Shown: positions 52,768-62,364 of the stretch, in pieces
How the letters are laid out: the number at the start of each line of letters is the position of its first letter
How positions within the stretch are numbered: position 1 is the first letter of the stretch
Source: Verrucomicrobia bacterium S94
Lineage (GTDB): Bacteria; Verrucomicrobiota; Kiritimatiellia; Kiritimatiellales; Pontiellaceae
Length of the DNA stretch: 64,000 bases
Assembly (NCBI GenBank): GCA_004299845.1
Contig: CP036201.1
Span: forward strand, 2,356,001 to 2,420,000
Reading direction: 5' to 3'
The notes under the pieces: model-generated
What the model was told of the DNA's origin: nothing
Databases searched by the model: none
Seen by the model: the letters and a program-made list of their open reading frames with translations, nothing else
Made by a program: the position numbers and the translations under genes

Positions 52768-53417
52768 GTAGCTTCACCTACGAGCCGGTTTTTCACTTCG
52801 TTACGAACCGCCTCTATGCTCTGGTTGGCATCCACGTCCTGCACGAGCCCCATTGCTTCATAATAATTGATTAGCGGAGCGGTCTGCTCTTCATAAACTT
52901 TCAAACGCTCCCGCACAGTTTCCTCCCGGTCATCCGGACGCTGTATCAGTTCGCAGCCCTCGACATCGCACTGATCTCCCCGGGAAGGCGGATTAAACTC
53001 AATATGATATACCGAACCGCATTTAGCACAGGTACGCCGCCCCGACAAACGTCGCACAATAACATCATCCGGACAGTTGAGAAGGATTACACGCTCAAGC
53101 GTTCCCCCAACCTCTTCGAGCAACGAATCCAGACTCCGAGCCTGCGTCAATGTGCGCGGAAAACCGTCAAAGAGAAATTTCTGAGAAGAATCAGCCTCCT
53201 CTAACAGACTGCGGATCATCCCGACGACAACCTCATCAGAAACGAAACGCCCCTGTGCCATGACCTTTTCCGCCTCGATACCGAGAGCGGTCTTCCGGGC
53301 AATCTGCTCACGAAGAAGCTGTCCTGTTGAAATGTGTTTGTACCCCTGGCCTACAAGAACTTCTGCTACAGTTCCTTTTCCCGCCCCCGGCGGCCCTAGT
53401 AATATCAGTGCATTCAT
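52764..53417 (-). CDS. adk: Adenylate kinase
   Basis: 217 residues. GPPGAGKGT P-loop, FLFDGFPRTLTQA, and a LID domain with four cysteines (RTCAKCGSVYHIE and GDQCDVEGC) that binds zinc. Interconverts AMP, ADP and ATP. Four-base overlaps with secY and map show translational coupling. Confidence 0.96.
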   Translation of the reverse strand: MNALILLGPPGAGKGTVAEVLVGQGYKHISTGQLLREQIARKTALGIEAEKVMAQGRFVSDEVVVGMIRSLLEEADSSQKFLFDGFPRTLTQARSLDSLLEEVGGTLERVILLNCPDDVIVRRLSGRRTCAKCGSVYHIEFNPPSRGDQCDVEGCELIQRPDDREETVRERLKVYEEQTAPLINYYEAMGLVQDVDANQSIEAVRNEVKNRLVGEAT

Positions 53418-54757
53418 CGTCCGCTGCGCATTTTACCTTTTTTAAGGAAACCATCGTAATGACGCATCAGCAGATGCGATTCAATCTGGCGCATCGTATC
53501 GAGCATAACCCCGACAATAATCAGCAGACTGGTTCCGCCGAAAAACGATGCAACAATCCAGGGCACCTTGAAGGACGACGTAAGAATACTCGGAAGAATT
53601 GAAACGACGGTCAGGAATATTGCACCCGCCAGCGTCAGACGCGTCATCGTACGGTCAAGATATTCAGCCGTCGGCGTTCCTGGACGAATACCCGGAATGT
53701 AACCGCCGCGTTTTTTCAGATCATCGGCAATCTGTACCGGATTGAACTGCGTCGCGACCCAGAAATAGGAGAAAAACAGAATCATCAGCCCGAATACGAT
53801 CATGTAGCTCGCAGAGGTCATCGTAAAACTGGACGCAAATTTCTTTGCCCAGTCATAGGGCAGATAACCCGCAACCGAGGGAAAGATCTGAAGAATAGCT
53901 GAAGCGAAGATGATCGGCATTACCCCGGAATAGTTTACACGTAACGGCAGATGCGACGTACCACCATTCATCATTTTCCGTCCAACCATACGCTTGGCAA
54001 ACTGCACAGGCACTTTCTGCTGCGCCTGCGTAACAGCAACCACACCGAGAATAACTGCAAAAATCAGAATAATCATCAGCGCAACGTGGAAAAAACCGAT
54101 TTCCGCCACCCCGTCAACAGGAGACAGCTTATCAATCAGCGTTTTCACAGCCATGGGCAACGAACTGATAATATTCACTGTGATGATAATTGAAATACCG
54201 TTACCGATACCCCGATCGGTCATCTGTTCCCCGATCCACATCAGGAGTAGCGAACCGGTTACCAGACTCAGCGCCGTCAAAAGGATAAATCCCAACCCCG
54301 GAATACGTACCACCTCAGCCGGCAGGCCGAAATAGCCGCCGGACTGAAGGGCAACACCCATTGCAATACCCTGAACAGCACAGATTACAACCGTCAGATA
54401 GCGCGTATACTGCGTGATTTTCTGGCGGCCTACATCGCCTTCCCTTGCCAGCTTTTCAAGATGCGGAATCACCGCAGTCATCAGCTGGATGATGATTGAC
54501 GCGCTGATGTAGGGCATAATTCCCAGCGTACCAATCGAACATTGCAGGAGCGCGCCCCCGCTGAACAGGTTCATGATTCCGAACAAACCACCTTCTGCGC
54601 CTCCCTGCGCTTCGATAAACTGACGGATCGCCAGGGCATCGACACCCGGGAGCGGAACGGCTGCGAGCAGCCGGCAAATAAAGATGAGTCCCAGCGTAAA
54701 CAGAATACGCTGCCTGAGCTCAGGAATCTTGAATGTGTTAGCAAACGCGGAAAGCAT
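53414..54757 (-). CDS. secY: Protein translocase subunit SecY
   Basis: 447 residues, ten membrane helices: opening FKIPELRQRILFTLGLIFICRL, plug/helix 2 segment with GIMPYISASIIIQLM, cytosolic loop 4/5 and GIRPGTPTAEYL. Forms the export channel with SecE and SecG. It is coupled to adk and lies after rplO (21-bp gap). Confidence 0.97.
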   Translation of the reverse strand: MLSAFANTFKIPELRQRILFTLGLIFICRLLAAVPLPGVDALAIRQFIEAQGGAEGGLFGIMNLFSGGALLQCSIGTLGIMPYISASIIIQLMTAVIPHLEKLAREGDVGRQKITQYTRYLTVVICAVQGIAMGVALQSGGYFGLPAEVVRIPGLGFILLTALSLVTGSLLLMWIGEQMTDRGIGNGISIIITVNIISSLPMAVKTLIDKLSPVDGVAEIGFFHVALMIILIFAVILGVVAVTQAQQKVPVQFAKRMVGRKMMNGGTSHLPLRVNYSGVMPIIFASAILQIFPSVAGYLPYDWAKKFASSFTMTSASYMIVFGLMILFFSYFWVATQFNPVQIADDLKKRGGYIPGIRPGTPTAEYLDRTMTRLTLAGAIFLTVVSILPSILTSSFKVPWIVASFFGGTSLLIIVGVMLDTMRQIESHLLMRHYDGFLKKGKMRSGR

Positions 54758-54778
54758 GGCAATGAGGCCTTTCTTTAA

Positions 54779-55219
54779 TTAGACAACTTCGCAGCTTCCA
54801 CCGGCGGCTTCGATCTTTTCCTTAGCCGAGGCGGAGAAAGCATTAACTTTAACAGTCAGTTTCTTTTCTACGTTTCCGTTGCCCAGAATCTTCACACCAT
54901 CAAAGCGACCGTTAACCAGACCACGCTCCTGAAGAAGCGCGATGGTAACTTCCGTTCCGTCTTCAAATGCATTGAGCGCATCCAGATTGACCGGAAGAAT
55001 CACCTTGCGATTGATGTTATTGAATCCGCGGATAGGAAGCTTGCGGTAATAGGGCATCTGGCCGCCTTCAAACAGCGGCTTATGCGTTGCGCCCGCACGG
55101 GACATCTGCCCCTTATGGCCGCGACCCGCCGTTTTACCTTTGCCCGAAGCACGTCCGCGTCCTACGCGGATCTTCCGATGTTTGGAACCTTCTGCAGGTT
55201 TCAGTGAATGTAAATCCAT
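54779..55219 (-). CDS. rplO: 50S ribosomal protein L15 (uL15)
   Basis: 146 residues: [26 protein letters not shown] then the folded domain ending [20 protein letters not shown]. In most operons L30 (rpmD) lies between S5 and L15; here only a 20-bp gap is present, so rpmD is absent. Confidence 0.96.
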   Translation of the reverse strand: MDLHSLKPAEGSKHRKIRVGRGRASGKGKTAGRGHKGQMSRAGATHKPLFEGGQMPYYRKLPIRGFNNINRKVILPVNLDALNAFEDGTEVTIALLQERGLVNGRFDGVKILGNGNVEKKLTVKVNAFSASAKEKIEAAGGSCEVV

Positions 55220-55239
55220 GACTTAATCCCCTACCTTTA

Positions 55240-55791
55240 TCAGCCTTTGCGGATGGCGAGAGCTTCCTGCTTGGAGCGCAGAGAGTCCAGTGCCTTCAGC
55301 GTGGCTTTAGTTACATTGAGGTGGTTGTTCGAACCGAGCGATTTGGCCAGTACATCACGAACTCCGGCGAGTTCAAGTACCGCACGGCAAGGTCCGCCTG
55401 CGATAATACCGGTACCTTCGGAAGCCGGGCGGATCAGAACCTGAGCACCACTGTACTTTCCGAGCGCATCATGCGGCAGCGTGGTGCCGCGCATGGTTAC
55501 GGTCTGAAGGTTGCGCTTTGCAGCGTCACCCGCTTTACGAATAGCTTCAGCCACCTCTGCGGCTTTACCAAGACCATAGCCGACACGACCTTTCCGGTCA
55601 CCTACTACAACCAGAGCCCCGAAGCTGAAGCGACGACCACCTTTTACAACTTTGGAGTTGCGGCTGATGTGTACTACTCGTTCTTCGAATTCCGGTTTTT
55701 CGCGGACTTCCTGCTTATCGTCGCGTTTTCCGCGGCGGCCACGGCCGCCGCCGTCACGACGGCCTCTACGTTCATTACGTTCTTCTGCCAT
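55240..55791 (-). CDS. rpsE: 30S ribosomal protein S5 (uS5)
   Basis: 183 residues. An Arg/Gly/Asp-rich N-terminus (about 1-35: [19 protein letters not shown]) precedes the double-stranded RNA-binding fold ([26 protein letters not shown]). It is a fidelity protein. The N-terminal extension is longer and more basic than usual. Confidence 0.96.
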   Translation of the reverse strand: MAEERNERRGRRDGGGRGRRGKRDDKQEVREKPEFEERVVHISRNSKVVKGGRRFSFGALVVVGDRKGRVGYGLGKAAEVAEAIRKAGDAAKRNLQTVTMRGTTLPHDALGKYSGAQVLIRPASEGTGIIAGGPCRAVLELAGVRDVLAKSLGSNNHLNVTKATLKALDSLRSKQEALAIRKG

Positions 55792-55801
55792 TGGGAATCT
55801 C

Positions 55802-56137
55802 CTAGAATTTCAGGCCGGCTTCGCGAGCGCTGTCTGCCAACGTTTTAAGATTACTGCCGAAAGCGAATCCGCCACGGTCGAATACAACAGCCTCAATGCC
55901 TTTGCCTTTGGCCGCCTCAGCCGCTTTTGCGCCCAGCGCTTTGGCCGCTTCAGCGTTTTTACCGTTGATGGATACACCGGCCAGAGTCAGACGTGCATCA
56001 TCATCGATGAACTGAATTTCCATCCGCTTATTCGAGCGATAGAAAGCCATGCGCGGACGATCCGCCGTACCAGCAACTTTATTGCGTACACGGAAATGAC
56101 GACGTTTTCTGAAATCTTTTTTTGTTTTAATAGCCAT
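55802..56137 (-). CDS. rplR: 50S ribosomal protein L18 (uL18)
   Basis: 111 residues, slightly short: [22 protein letters not shown], then [20 protein letters not shown]-like helix and [10 protein letters not shown]. Binds 5S rRNA. The ATG overlaps the stop of rplF (TAATG). Confidence 0.96.
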   Translation of the reverse strand: MAIKTKKDFRKRRHFRVRNKVAGTADRPRMAFYRSNKRMEIQFIDDDARLTLAGVSINGKNAEAAKALGAKAAEAAKGKGIEAVVFDRGGFAFGSNLKTLADSAREAGLKF

Positions 56138-56679
56138 TATGCAACCGCCTTACCTTCTTTACGGCGAACCTGCTCATCCGAGTAGCGAACACCCTTGCCC
56201 TTATACGGCTCAACCGGTGAATAGTCGCGGATGCGTGCAGCAACCTGACCTACCAGCTGCTTATCAATACCTTCCACCGAGAGCCCGGTTCCCTGACCGT
56301 TGACTTCCACTTTGACTCCTTCCGGAATCGTGAAGTCAATGTCATGAGAATAGCCCAGTGAAAGTACGATCTGATTGGCTCCTTTCATGACGACCTTGTA
56401 ACCGACACCGTCAATAAGAAGTTCCTTTTTATAGCCCTGGCTGACGCCGATGATCATGTTATTGATCAGACTGCGGACCGTTCCGTACATCGCCTTACCG
56501 AACTTGGAATCGTCGGTGCGCGAAACGACAACACTATTGTCTTCAACCTTGATCGCGACACAGGATGGAGCCGTGTAGGACGTTTCGCCCTTTGCTCCTT
56601 TAACCGATACGGTCTGGCCGCTGACTTCGACGGTCACTCCGTCGGGAATGGATACGGGTTGTTTACCTATACGTGACAT
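56137..56679 (-). CDS. rplF: 50S ribosomal protein L6 (uL6)
   Basis: 180 residues, two L6 repeats: MSRIGKQPVSIPDGVTVEV at the start and EPYKGKGVRYSDEQVRRKEGKAV at the end. It lies by the factor-binding site of the large subunit. Twelve bp separate it from rpsH. Confidence 0.97.
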   Translation of the reverse strand: MSRIGKQPVSIPDGVTVEVSGQTVSVKGAKGETSYTAPSCVAIKVEDNSVVVSRTDDSKFGKAMYGTVRSLINNMIIGVSQGYKKELLIDGVGYKVVMKGANQIVLSLGYSHDIDFTIPEGVKVEVNGQGTGLSVEGIDKQLVGQVAARIRDYSPVEPYKGKGVRYSDEQVRRKEGKAVA

Positions 56680-56691
56680 AATAAAATCTCC

Positions 56692-57090
56692 CTACCAGAC
56701 GTAGCAGAGGACTTCGCCCCCGATTTTCTTTTCTCGCGCATCGGTGTCGGTCATGACACCGGACGAAGTGCTGAGAATCGCAATACCGATTCCGCCCAGA
56801 ACACGCGGAACCTCTTCAGCACCGACATACTTGCGGCAGCTCGGCTTACTGATACGGCGAAGCCCCTGAATAACCGGCTCGCGCTCGATCGTGTATTTCA
56901 GGAAAACATTGAGAACCGGTTTCCCGTTTTCGTTTTCCATTGTGTAATCCTTGATGAACCCTTCGGCTTTCAGGATTCGTGCAATCTCGCTTTTCATTTT
57001 GGAATGCGGCATTGCAACCTGCATTTTTTCAGCCATGTTCGCGTTGCGAATACGGGTCAACATATCGGCGATTGGATCTGTAAGTACCAT
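56692..57090 (-). CDS. rpsH: 30S ribosomal protein S8 (uS8)
   Basis: 132 residues: DPIADMLTRIRNANMAEK at the start, GIAILSTSSGVMTDTDAREKKIGGEVLCYVW at the end. Central to 30S assembly and to translational feedback in E. coli spc. S14 (rpsN), which usually precedes it, is absent; rplE is 14 bp upstream. Confidence 0.97.
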   Translation of the reverse strand: MVLTDPIADMLTRIRNANMAEKMQVAMPHSKMKSEIARILKAEGFIKDYTMENENGKPVLNVFLKYTIEREPVIQGLRRISKPSCRKYVGAEEVPRVLGGIGIAILSTSSGVMTDTDAREKKIGGEVLCYVW

Positions 57091-57104
57091 TATTCTAACC
57101 TCTC

Positions 57105-57653
57105 TTATTCGTTGCCCGTTTTGAACGGCATACCCATCAGGGACAACAGCTCTTTGGCTTCGCTGTCTTCTGTAGCGGAAGTCACGAAGGTGATGTCCAT
57201 ACCATGCGTGTGCTTGACTTTATCCGGATCGATTTCCGGAAATACAGTCTGCTCCTGGAGTCCCATGGAATAGTTGCCGGATCCATCAAAGGAATTAGCC
57301 GGAATACCACGGAAGTCGCGGATACGCGGAAGCGCAACATTAACGAGACGATCCATAAATTCATACATCCGATCACCACGCAGGGTCACCCGTGCGCCGA
57401 TCGGCATTCCTTCACGCAGCTTGAAGTTTGAAACGGACTTCTTGGCCTTGGTGATAACGGCCTTCTGACCCGTGATCTTACCGAGATCATCGGCAAGAGC
57501 GGTCAGCGTATCGCGATCATAATTCAGCGATACACAGAGGTTCAGTACAATCTTCTTAAGTGCGGGAACCTGCATTTTGCTAGTGTAGCCCTGCGTTTCC
57601 ATTAACTTAGGTGCTACCGCATCTTGATATTTAGTTTTCAGTGTTGGGGTCAT
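57105..57653 (-). CDS. rplE: 50S ribosomal protein L5 (uL5)
   Basis: 182 residues: VPALKKIVLNLCV near the N-terminus, KITGQKAVITKAKKSVSNFKLREGMPIGARVTLRG and GIQEQTVFPEIDPDK-like (GLQEQTVFPEIDPDKV). Binds 5S rRNA and the P-site tRNA. A hairpin (57677-57693) lies between rplX and this gene. Confidence 0.97.
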   Translation of the reverse strand: MTPTLKTKYQDAVAPKLMETQGYTSKMQVPALKKIVLNLCVSLNYDRDTLTALADDLGKITGQKAVITKAKKSVSNFKLREGMPIGARVTLRGDRMYEFMDRLVNVALPRIRDFRGIPANSFDGSGNYSMGLQEQTVFPEIDPDKVKHTHGMDITFVTSATEDSEAKELLSLMGMPFKTGNE

Positions 57654-57676
57654 TTCACCCTTCCTCCAAAATTACG

Positions 57677-57693
57677 GTTCCAATGCTTGGAAC
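57677..57693. repeat. GTTCCAA-TGC-TTGGAAC hairpin between rplX and rplE
   Basis: Seven-base perfect arms with a three-base loop in the intercistronic gap. It resembles the TCCAATCATTGGA elements elsewhere but with a different centre. Confidence 0.45.
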
Positions 57694-57696
57694 GAG

Positions 57697-57924
57697 TTAA
57701 GCGGAAACCTTCACGTTGGAAATCGCGATCGGGGCTTCCCGTTCGACAATCCCGCCCTGCGGGTTTTCCTCGCTCTGCCGCATAGCTTTCTTTACAAGGT
57801 TAACTCCCTCAACGAGAACACGACCGGATTCCGGCGAGACCTCCAGGACTTTACCTTCCTTACCCTTATCATCTCCAGCGATCACTTTTACGGTGTCGCC
57901 TTTTTTGATTTTGGCTTTGCTCAT
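57697..57924 (-). CDS. rplX: 50S ribosomal protein L24 (uL24)
   Basis: 75 residues, short form: [29 protein letters not shown] is the KOW motif, then [26 protein letters not shown]. It initiates large-subunit assembly. Confidence 0.95.
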   Translation of the reverse strand: MSKAKIKKGDTVKVIAGDDKGKEGKVLEVSPESGRVLVEGVNLVKKAMRQSEENPQGGIVEREAPIAISNVKVSA

Positions 57925-57943
57925 TTTAAACTCCTCCCGGCGG

Positions 57944-58309
57944 TTAAAGTACTTCCGGAGCTAGCGATACAACTTTCATGAAATCGTTGTCGCGAAGCTC
58001 ACGGGCCACCGGTCCGAAGATACGGGTGCCGCGCGGGTTTTTGTTATCATCAATAATCACAGCCGCATTTCCATCAAAACGAAGACAGGAACCGTCCGGA
58101 CGACGGATCGTGCTTTTTGTACGCACAACCACTGCTTTACAGAGGTCTCCCTTCTTCATGTTACCATTCGGCAGCGCTTCTTTAACACTAACGCGGATCA
58201 CATCACCCACACGGGCGACTTTACTTTTTGTACCAAGAACACGGATGCACATTACAGAACGCGCACCGGAGTTATCGGCAACTGTTAAACGTGTATTCTC
58301 TTGAATCAT
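57944..58309 (-). CDS. rplN: 50S ribosomal protein L14 (uL14)
   Basis: 121 residues: [37 protein letters not shown] and [25 protein letters not shown]. Contributes to the subunit interface. Confidence 0.97.
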   Translation of the reverse strand: MIQENTRLTVADNSGARSVMCIRVLGTKSKVARVGDVIRVSVKEALPNGNMKKGDLCKAVVVRTKSTIRRPDGSCLRFDGNAAVIIDDNKNPRGTRIFGPVARELRDNDFMKVVSLAPEVL

Positions 58310-58323
58310 CGTTCGGCCCTACC

Positions 58324-58590
58324 TCATTTAGCGGCTACGGAAACAACTTCCACCAGACGCCAGCGCTTCAACTTGCTCAGCGGACGGGTTTCCATCACAC
58401 GCACTACATCGCCGACACCGGCTTTATTTTCTTCATCGTGTACGTGAACCTTCTTAGACACCCGGATTTCCTTTTCGTAAAGCGGGTGGCGGACACGGCG
58501 TTCAATCAGAACAACAACGGTCTTGTCGCCGGACTTGCTGACAACGCGACCTTCGCGTTTTTTACGCAGATTTCTTTCTTTGCTTTCCAT
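58324..58590 (-). CDS. rpsQ: 30S ribosomal protein S17 (uS17)
   Basis: 88 residues: [30 protein letters not shown], then [19 protein letters not shown]. An OB-fold early 16S-binding protein, ending 14 bp before rplN. Confidence 0.96.
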   Translation of the reverse strand: MESKERNLRKKREGRVVSKSGDKTVVVLIERRVRHPLYEKEIRVSKKVHVHDEENKAGVGDVVRVMETRPLSKLKRWRLVEVVSVAAK

Positions 58591-58595
58591 GTCCG

Positions 58596-58790
58596 TTACC
58601 CTTCAACTTTCTTCTGGTTCTGGATGGTCTTGATACGGGCAACCGTACGACGCAGCTCTTTCATGCGTGCCGGATTCTCCAGCTGACCGGAAACCTGCTG
58701 CAGTTTCAGATTAAACTGCTCCTTTTTGATTTCCTCCAGCTGAGCATCCAGCTCCGCAACCGTCATTTCTTTAATTTCGTTTACCTTCAT
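58596..58790 (-). CDS. rpmC: 50S ribosomal protein L29 (uL29)
   Basis: 64 residues, two helices: [20 protein letters not shown] and [20 protein letters not shown]. The ATG at 58790 is chosen because GGAG lies six bases upstream, whereas the in-frame ATG at 58802 has its ribosome site immediately adjacent. Lines the exit tunnel with L23. Confidence 0.94.
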   Translation of the reverse strand: MKVNEIKEMTVAELDAQLEEIKKEQFNLKLQQVSGQLENPARMKELRRTVARIKTIQNQKKVEG

Positions 58791-58805
58791 CGTCTGCTCC
58801 ATCCT

Positions 58806-59225
58806 TTAATCGTGAGCATGCCGCTGAACAAAACGCGCACGGACCGGCAGCTTGGTGGCAGCAAGACGCAGACACTCTTTCGCCAGCGATTCCGGAACAC
58901 CGTCCAGTTCGAAAAGCATGGTTCCCGGTTTGATGACTGCAACCCACTGGTCAACGCCACCTTTACCTTTACCCATACGTACTTCCAACGGCTTTTTGGT
59001 AATTGGTTTATCAGGGAAAATGCGGATCCACAGTTTACCCTTACGTTTCATGGCACGCGTTGCGGCAACACGGCACGCTTCGATCTGCGTGGCAGTAATC
59101 CAACCGCGTTCCAGCGACTGCAGGCCATACTCGCCATATGCAAGTGCGTTACCCTTCTGCGCAAGGCCCCTACGCGAACCGCGCTGAACCTTACGATATT
59201 TAACTCTCTTTGGCATCAAAGGCAT
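58806..59225 (-). CDS. rplP: 50S ribosomal protein L16 (uL16)
   Basis: 139 residues: [44 protein letters not shown] and [23 protein letters not shown]. Required for peptidyl transferase and A-site function. Confidence 0.97.
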   Translation of the reverse strand: MPLMPKRVKYRKVQRGSRRGLAQKGNALAYGEYGLQSLERGWITATQIEACRVAATRAMKRKGKLWIRIFPDKPITKKPLEVRMGKGKGGVDQWVAVIKPGTMLFELDGVPESLAKECLRLAATKLPVRARFVQRHAHD

Positions 59226-59236
59226 GATTCAATCTC

Positions 59237-59869
59237 CTAGGCTTTCTTTTCGGATTCCTTGCAGATCCAGACCTTGATGCCGATAATACCGGCAACTGTG
59301 TTGGCTTCTGCAACGCCGTAGTCGATGTTGGCGCGCAGGGTGTGCAGCGGAATCTTACCTTCTTTATAGCTTTCCGAACGTGCAATTTCCGCTCCGTTCA
59401 GGCGACCGGCGGCCAGGATTTTGATGCCCAGGGCACCGTTATCCATCGCCATCTGAATCGCACGTTTCATGGCACGACGATGCGAAACACGACGTTCCAG
59501 CTGCATCGCAACATTGGCGGCAACCAGTGTCGCGTCCAGATCCGGCTTCTTCACTTCTGCGATTTCCACATACACCTCTTTCTTGGTGATTTTGGAAAGC
59601 ACTTCCCGAAGTTTATCGATGTCCTCACCTTTTCGACCGATTACCAGCCCCGGACGGGCGGTTTTAATCGTTACACGAATACGGTTTGCATAACGCTCAA
59701 CGTAGATGTCGGAAACTGCCGCGTCTTTCAGCCGTTCAGAAACGAGCTTGCGGATTTCCACATCTTCTTTGAGCATGGCACCGAAATCACGCTTGTCGGC
59801 ATACCAGCGGGAACGCCAGTCTTTCGTCAGCGCGAGTCTCAGTCCGATAGGATTTACTTTCTGTCCCAA
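59237..59869 (-). CDS. rpsC: 30S ribosomal protein S3 (uS3)
   Basis: 210 residues: MGQKVNPIGLRLALTKDWRSRWYAD, KH domain TARPGLVIGRKGEDIDKLR, and the C-terminal GRLNGAEIARSESYKEGKIPLHTLRANIDYG. Forms part of the mRNA entry pore. Confidence 0.97.
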   Translation of the reverse strand: MGQKVNPIGLRLALTKDWRSRWYADKRDFGAMLKEDVEIRKLVSERLKDAAVSDIYVERYANRIRVTIKTARPGLVIGRKGEDIDKLREVLSKITKKEVYVEIAEVKKPDLDATLVAANVAMQLERRVSHRRAMKRAIQMAMDNGALGIKILAAGRLNGAEIARSESYKEGKIPLHTLRANIDYGVAEANTVAGIIGIKVWICKESEKKA

Positions 59870-59880
59870 AACAAGTCTCC

Positions 59881-60222
59881 TTATGACTTAGCGTTGTCGC
59901 TCAGAATAATGGTTACGTGGCTCGTCTTCTTCTGAATCGGACTGGCCATGCCACGTGCACGCGGACGATAACGTTTCATCATCGGTCCGCCATCCACGAT
60001 AGCGTTCTTTACATACAGGCTGTCGGCAGAAAGACCTTCGTTGTTTTCGGCATTTGCAATGGCCGATTTCAGGGTTTTTCCGATCTGAACAGCTGCCTTA
60101 CGGGCATTGAATTCTGTAATCCGCAGTGCATCGGCTACAGAGAGACCTTTAATCTCATTTGCCAGATCACGCGCCTTGGTCGGCGACATGCGGATGTATT
60201 TAGTTGTTGCTGACACTTCCAT
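59881..60222 (-). CDS. rplV: 50S ribosomal protein L22 (uL22)
   Basis: 113 residues: TKYIRMSPTKARDLANEIKG, and the RYRPRARGMASPIQKKTSHVTIIL loop that lines the exit tunnel. Unusually, 98 bp separate it from rpsS; this gap contains a strong hairpin. Confidence 0.96.
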   Translation of the reverse strand: MEVSATTKYIRMSPTKARDLANEIKGLSVADALRITEFNARKAAVQIGKTLKSAIANAENNEGLSADSLYVKNAIVDGGPMMKRYRPRARGMASPIQKKTSHVTIILSDNAKS

Positions 60223-60272
60223 GTGTTTTCAACCTCAATTTTCCACGGGGAATAAAGGGCGGAGAGTCTAGT

Positions 60273-60312
60273 GATTTTCCAAACTGAATCCAGCGGATTC
60301 GTTTGAAAAATC
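60273..60312 (-). promoter_or_regulatory. Stem-loop in the rpsS-rplV gap
   Basis: GATTTTCCAAAC, a bulged T and GAATCC (60273-60291) pair with GGATTCGTTTGAAAAATC (60295-60312) around a three-base loop, about 17 bp with one or two bulges. It lacks a T-run on the minus strand, so it is more likely a processing or control site than a terminator. Confidence 0.55.
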
Positions 60313-60320
60313 CCATCCGA

Positions 60321-60590
60321 CTATTTTTCCGTCGCCATACCGTGAGTTTTGAAAGCGCGGGTAGGTGAAAATTCACCCAGTTTGTGCCCGACCATATTCT
60401 CCGTAACAAACACCGGAACGAAAACTTTACCGTTGTGAACATTGAAAGTATGACCCACCATTTCCGGAACAATCACCGAGGCGCGCGCCCAGGTCTTGAT
60501 CGGAGTTTTACGGCCGGAATCATCCATTTTACGAACCTTCTTGATCAACTTAAGGTCAACATATGGACCTTTTTTAAGTGAACGACTCAT
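60321..60590 (-). CDS. rpsS: 30S ribosomal protein S19 (uS19)
   Basis: 89 residues: [19 protein letters not shown] and [24 protein letters not shown]. Contacts S13 in the head. The start overlaps the stop of rplB (TAATG). Confidence 0.97.
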   Translation of the reverse strand: MSRSLKKGPYVDLKLIKKVRKMDDSGRKTPIKTWARASVIVPEMVGHTFNVHNGKVFVPVFVTENMVGHKLGEFSPTRAFKTHGMATEK

Positions 60591-61417
60591 TATTTCTTCC
60601 TCCGCTCAAGAATGTATTTATCGGTCTGTTTGTGCTTATTACGAGTACGTTTACCCTTAGCCAGCAGACCCCACGGGGACTTCGGATGACCACCACCGGA
60701 AGTACGGCCTTCACCACCACCCATCGGATGGTCAACCGGGTTCATCGCAACACCGCGTACAGTCGGACGAATGCCCAGCCAGCGCTTACGACCGGCTTTA
60801 CCCATCACAATGTTATCGTGTTCCACATTGCCGACACGACCGATTGTCGCATAACAATTGGTGCGGATCATGCGGATTTCACCGGACGGCATTTTCACAT
60901 TGGCCCAGTCATCCTCACGGGACATCAGCTGAGCAGACGTTCCGGCAGAACGAACCAGCTGACCGCCCTTACCGGCTACCAGCTCAATATTGTGAACCGC
61001 CATACCCACCGGAATTTTTCCCAGCGGCAGTGCGTTTCCGATTGAAGGTTCCGCATCCGGGCCGGACATCACCGTTGAACCGACTTCAAGTTTTGCCGGA
61101 GCAATGATATAACGTTTTTCGCCGTCCGCATAATGCAGCAATGCAATACGTGCAGAACGGTTCGGATCGTATTCGATTCCCGCAACTTTAGCCGGAATAC
61201 CGAACTTGTCGCGTTTGAAGTCGATTACACGATAGCGGCGTTTATGACCGCCTCCGCGGTGACGTACCGAGATACGTCCCGCACTGTTACGGCCGGCTTT
61301 CTGTTTTTTCGCTTTGATCAACGAGCGCTCCGGGCTGCTCTTTGTGACCTCGGCAAAATCCGACAACACCATGTGCCGGCGGCTCGGTGTGTACGGTTTG
61401 TGTGCTTTTAAAGGCAT
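60590..61417 (-). CDS. rplB: 50S ribosomal protein L2 (uL2)
   Basis: 275 residues: [37 protein letters not shown], then [26 protein letters not shown], which contains the histidine near the peptidyl transferase centre. Essential for subunit association. Confidence 0.97.
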   Translation of the reverse strand: MPLKAHKPYTPSRRHMVLSDFAEVTKSSPERSLIKAKKQKAGRNSAGRISVRHRGGGHKRRYRVIDFKRDKFGIPAKVAGIEYDPNRSARIALLHYADGEKRYIIAPAKLEVGSTVMSGPDAEPSIGNALPLGKIPVGMAVHNIELVAGKGGQLVRSAGTSAQLMSREDDWANVKMPSGEIRMIRTNCYATIGRVGNVEHDNIVMGKAGRKRWLGIRPTVRGVAMNPVDHPMGGGEGRTSGGGHPKSPWGLLAKGKRTRNKHKQTDKYILERRKK

Positions 61418-61432
61418 TGCGACAAACTCCTA

Positions 61433-61717
61433 TTAGATCAGGTTAATGCTGTCGTCAGCATGCAATGTGACCACAGCACGTTTCGATGCTGCAGTCATTC
61501 CGTAGCGAGCGGTACGAAGGCGCTTCTTCTTGCCTTTTCGGCGCATCGTATTGACGGCCATAACACGGACATTGAAGAGCTCTTCAACAGCTCGTTTGAT
61601 TTCCACCTTGTTGGCGTCCATGGCAACACTGAACATATACTTGTTCTGCTCCTCCGAGAGGATCATGCCCTTTTCGCTCAACAAAACTTTTTTAATGATA
61701 TCGGCTGAATTCTTCAT
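61433..61717 (-). CDS. rplW: 50S ribosomal protein L23 (uL23)
   Basis: 94 residues: IIKKVLLSEKGMILSEEQNKYMFSVAMDANKVEIKRAVEELFNV. It binds at the exit tunnel and receives trigger factor and SRP. Sixteen bp after rplB. Confidence 0.96.
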   Translation of the reverse strand: MKNSADIIKKVLLSEKGMILSEEQNKYMFSVAMDANKVEIKRAVEELFNVRVMAVNTMRRKGKKKRLRTARYGMTAASKRAVVTLHADDSINLI

Positions 61718-61728
61718 CGATAATCTCC

Positions 61729-62352
61729 TTATCCGATACGCTCGAGGAGCGCTTCCATACCGGCTTTGGTTGCAATCACGTTCCTGTAACGGAGAATCTG
61801 GTAGATATTAACCAGCTTCGCTGTCGTTACTTCAACGTTCTGAATATTACGGGACGCCAGCAGCAGATTTTCGCTGACTTCGTCTACGATGAAGAGTGCA
61901 CCACGGTCGAGACCGAGGTTTTTCAGGACTGCAGCAAATTCTTTCGTTTTAGGTGCCGAAAGCGTCAGTTCGTCAATCACCGTGATATCACCCTGCTCCA
62001 CCTTTGCACTGAATGCGCGGGCAAAGGCCAGACGAGCCGTGCTCTTGTTGACCTTTTTCCTGTAGCTACGGGGCTTCGGACCATGCGCAACGTAACCGCC
62101 GCGCCAGACATTAGACTGCTTATAGCCGGCACGCGCGCGGCCCAGACCCTTCTGTTTCCACGGTTTTTTGCCGGAACCGTTAACTTCAGATTTGCTTTTC
62201 GTAGAGGCCGTGCCGGCACGCTGCGCTGCGTTATATGCAACGACCGATTCGTGAACGGCATGGTCACCCTTGTCGAGAACGAGGAGATCATCCGCAACGT
62301 CGAAATCGCCGACGCTTTCTCCCTTGATATTTTTAACAGGTACTTTGCTCAT
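61729..62352 (-). CDS. rplD: 50S ribosomal protein L4 (uL4)
   Basis: 207 residues: AYNAAQRAGTASTKSKSEVNGSGKKPWKQKGLGRARAG is the tunnel loop; KKVNKSTARLAFARAFSAKV follows. In E. coli L4 also represses the S10 operon, but no such leader lies in this window. Confidence 0.97.
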   Translation of the reverse strand: MSKVPVKNIKGESVGDFDVADDLLVLDKGDHAVHESVVAYNAAQRAGTASTKSKSEVNGSGKKPWKQKGLGRARAGYKQSNVWRGGYVAHGPKPRSYRKKVNKSTARLAFARAFSAKVEQGDITVIDELTLSAPKTKEFAAVLKNLGLDRGALFIVDEVSENLLLASRNIQNVEVTTAKLVNIYQILRYRNVIATKAGMEALLERIG

Positions 62353-62364
62353 GATAATCCCCGC

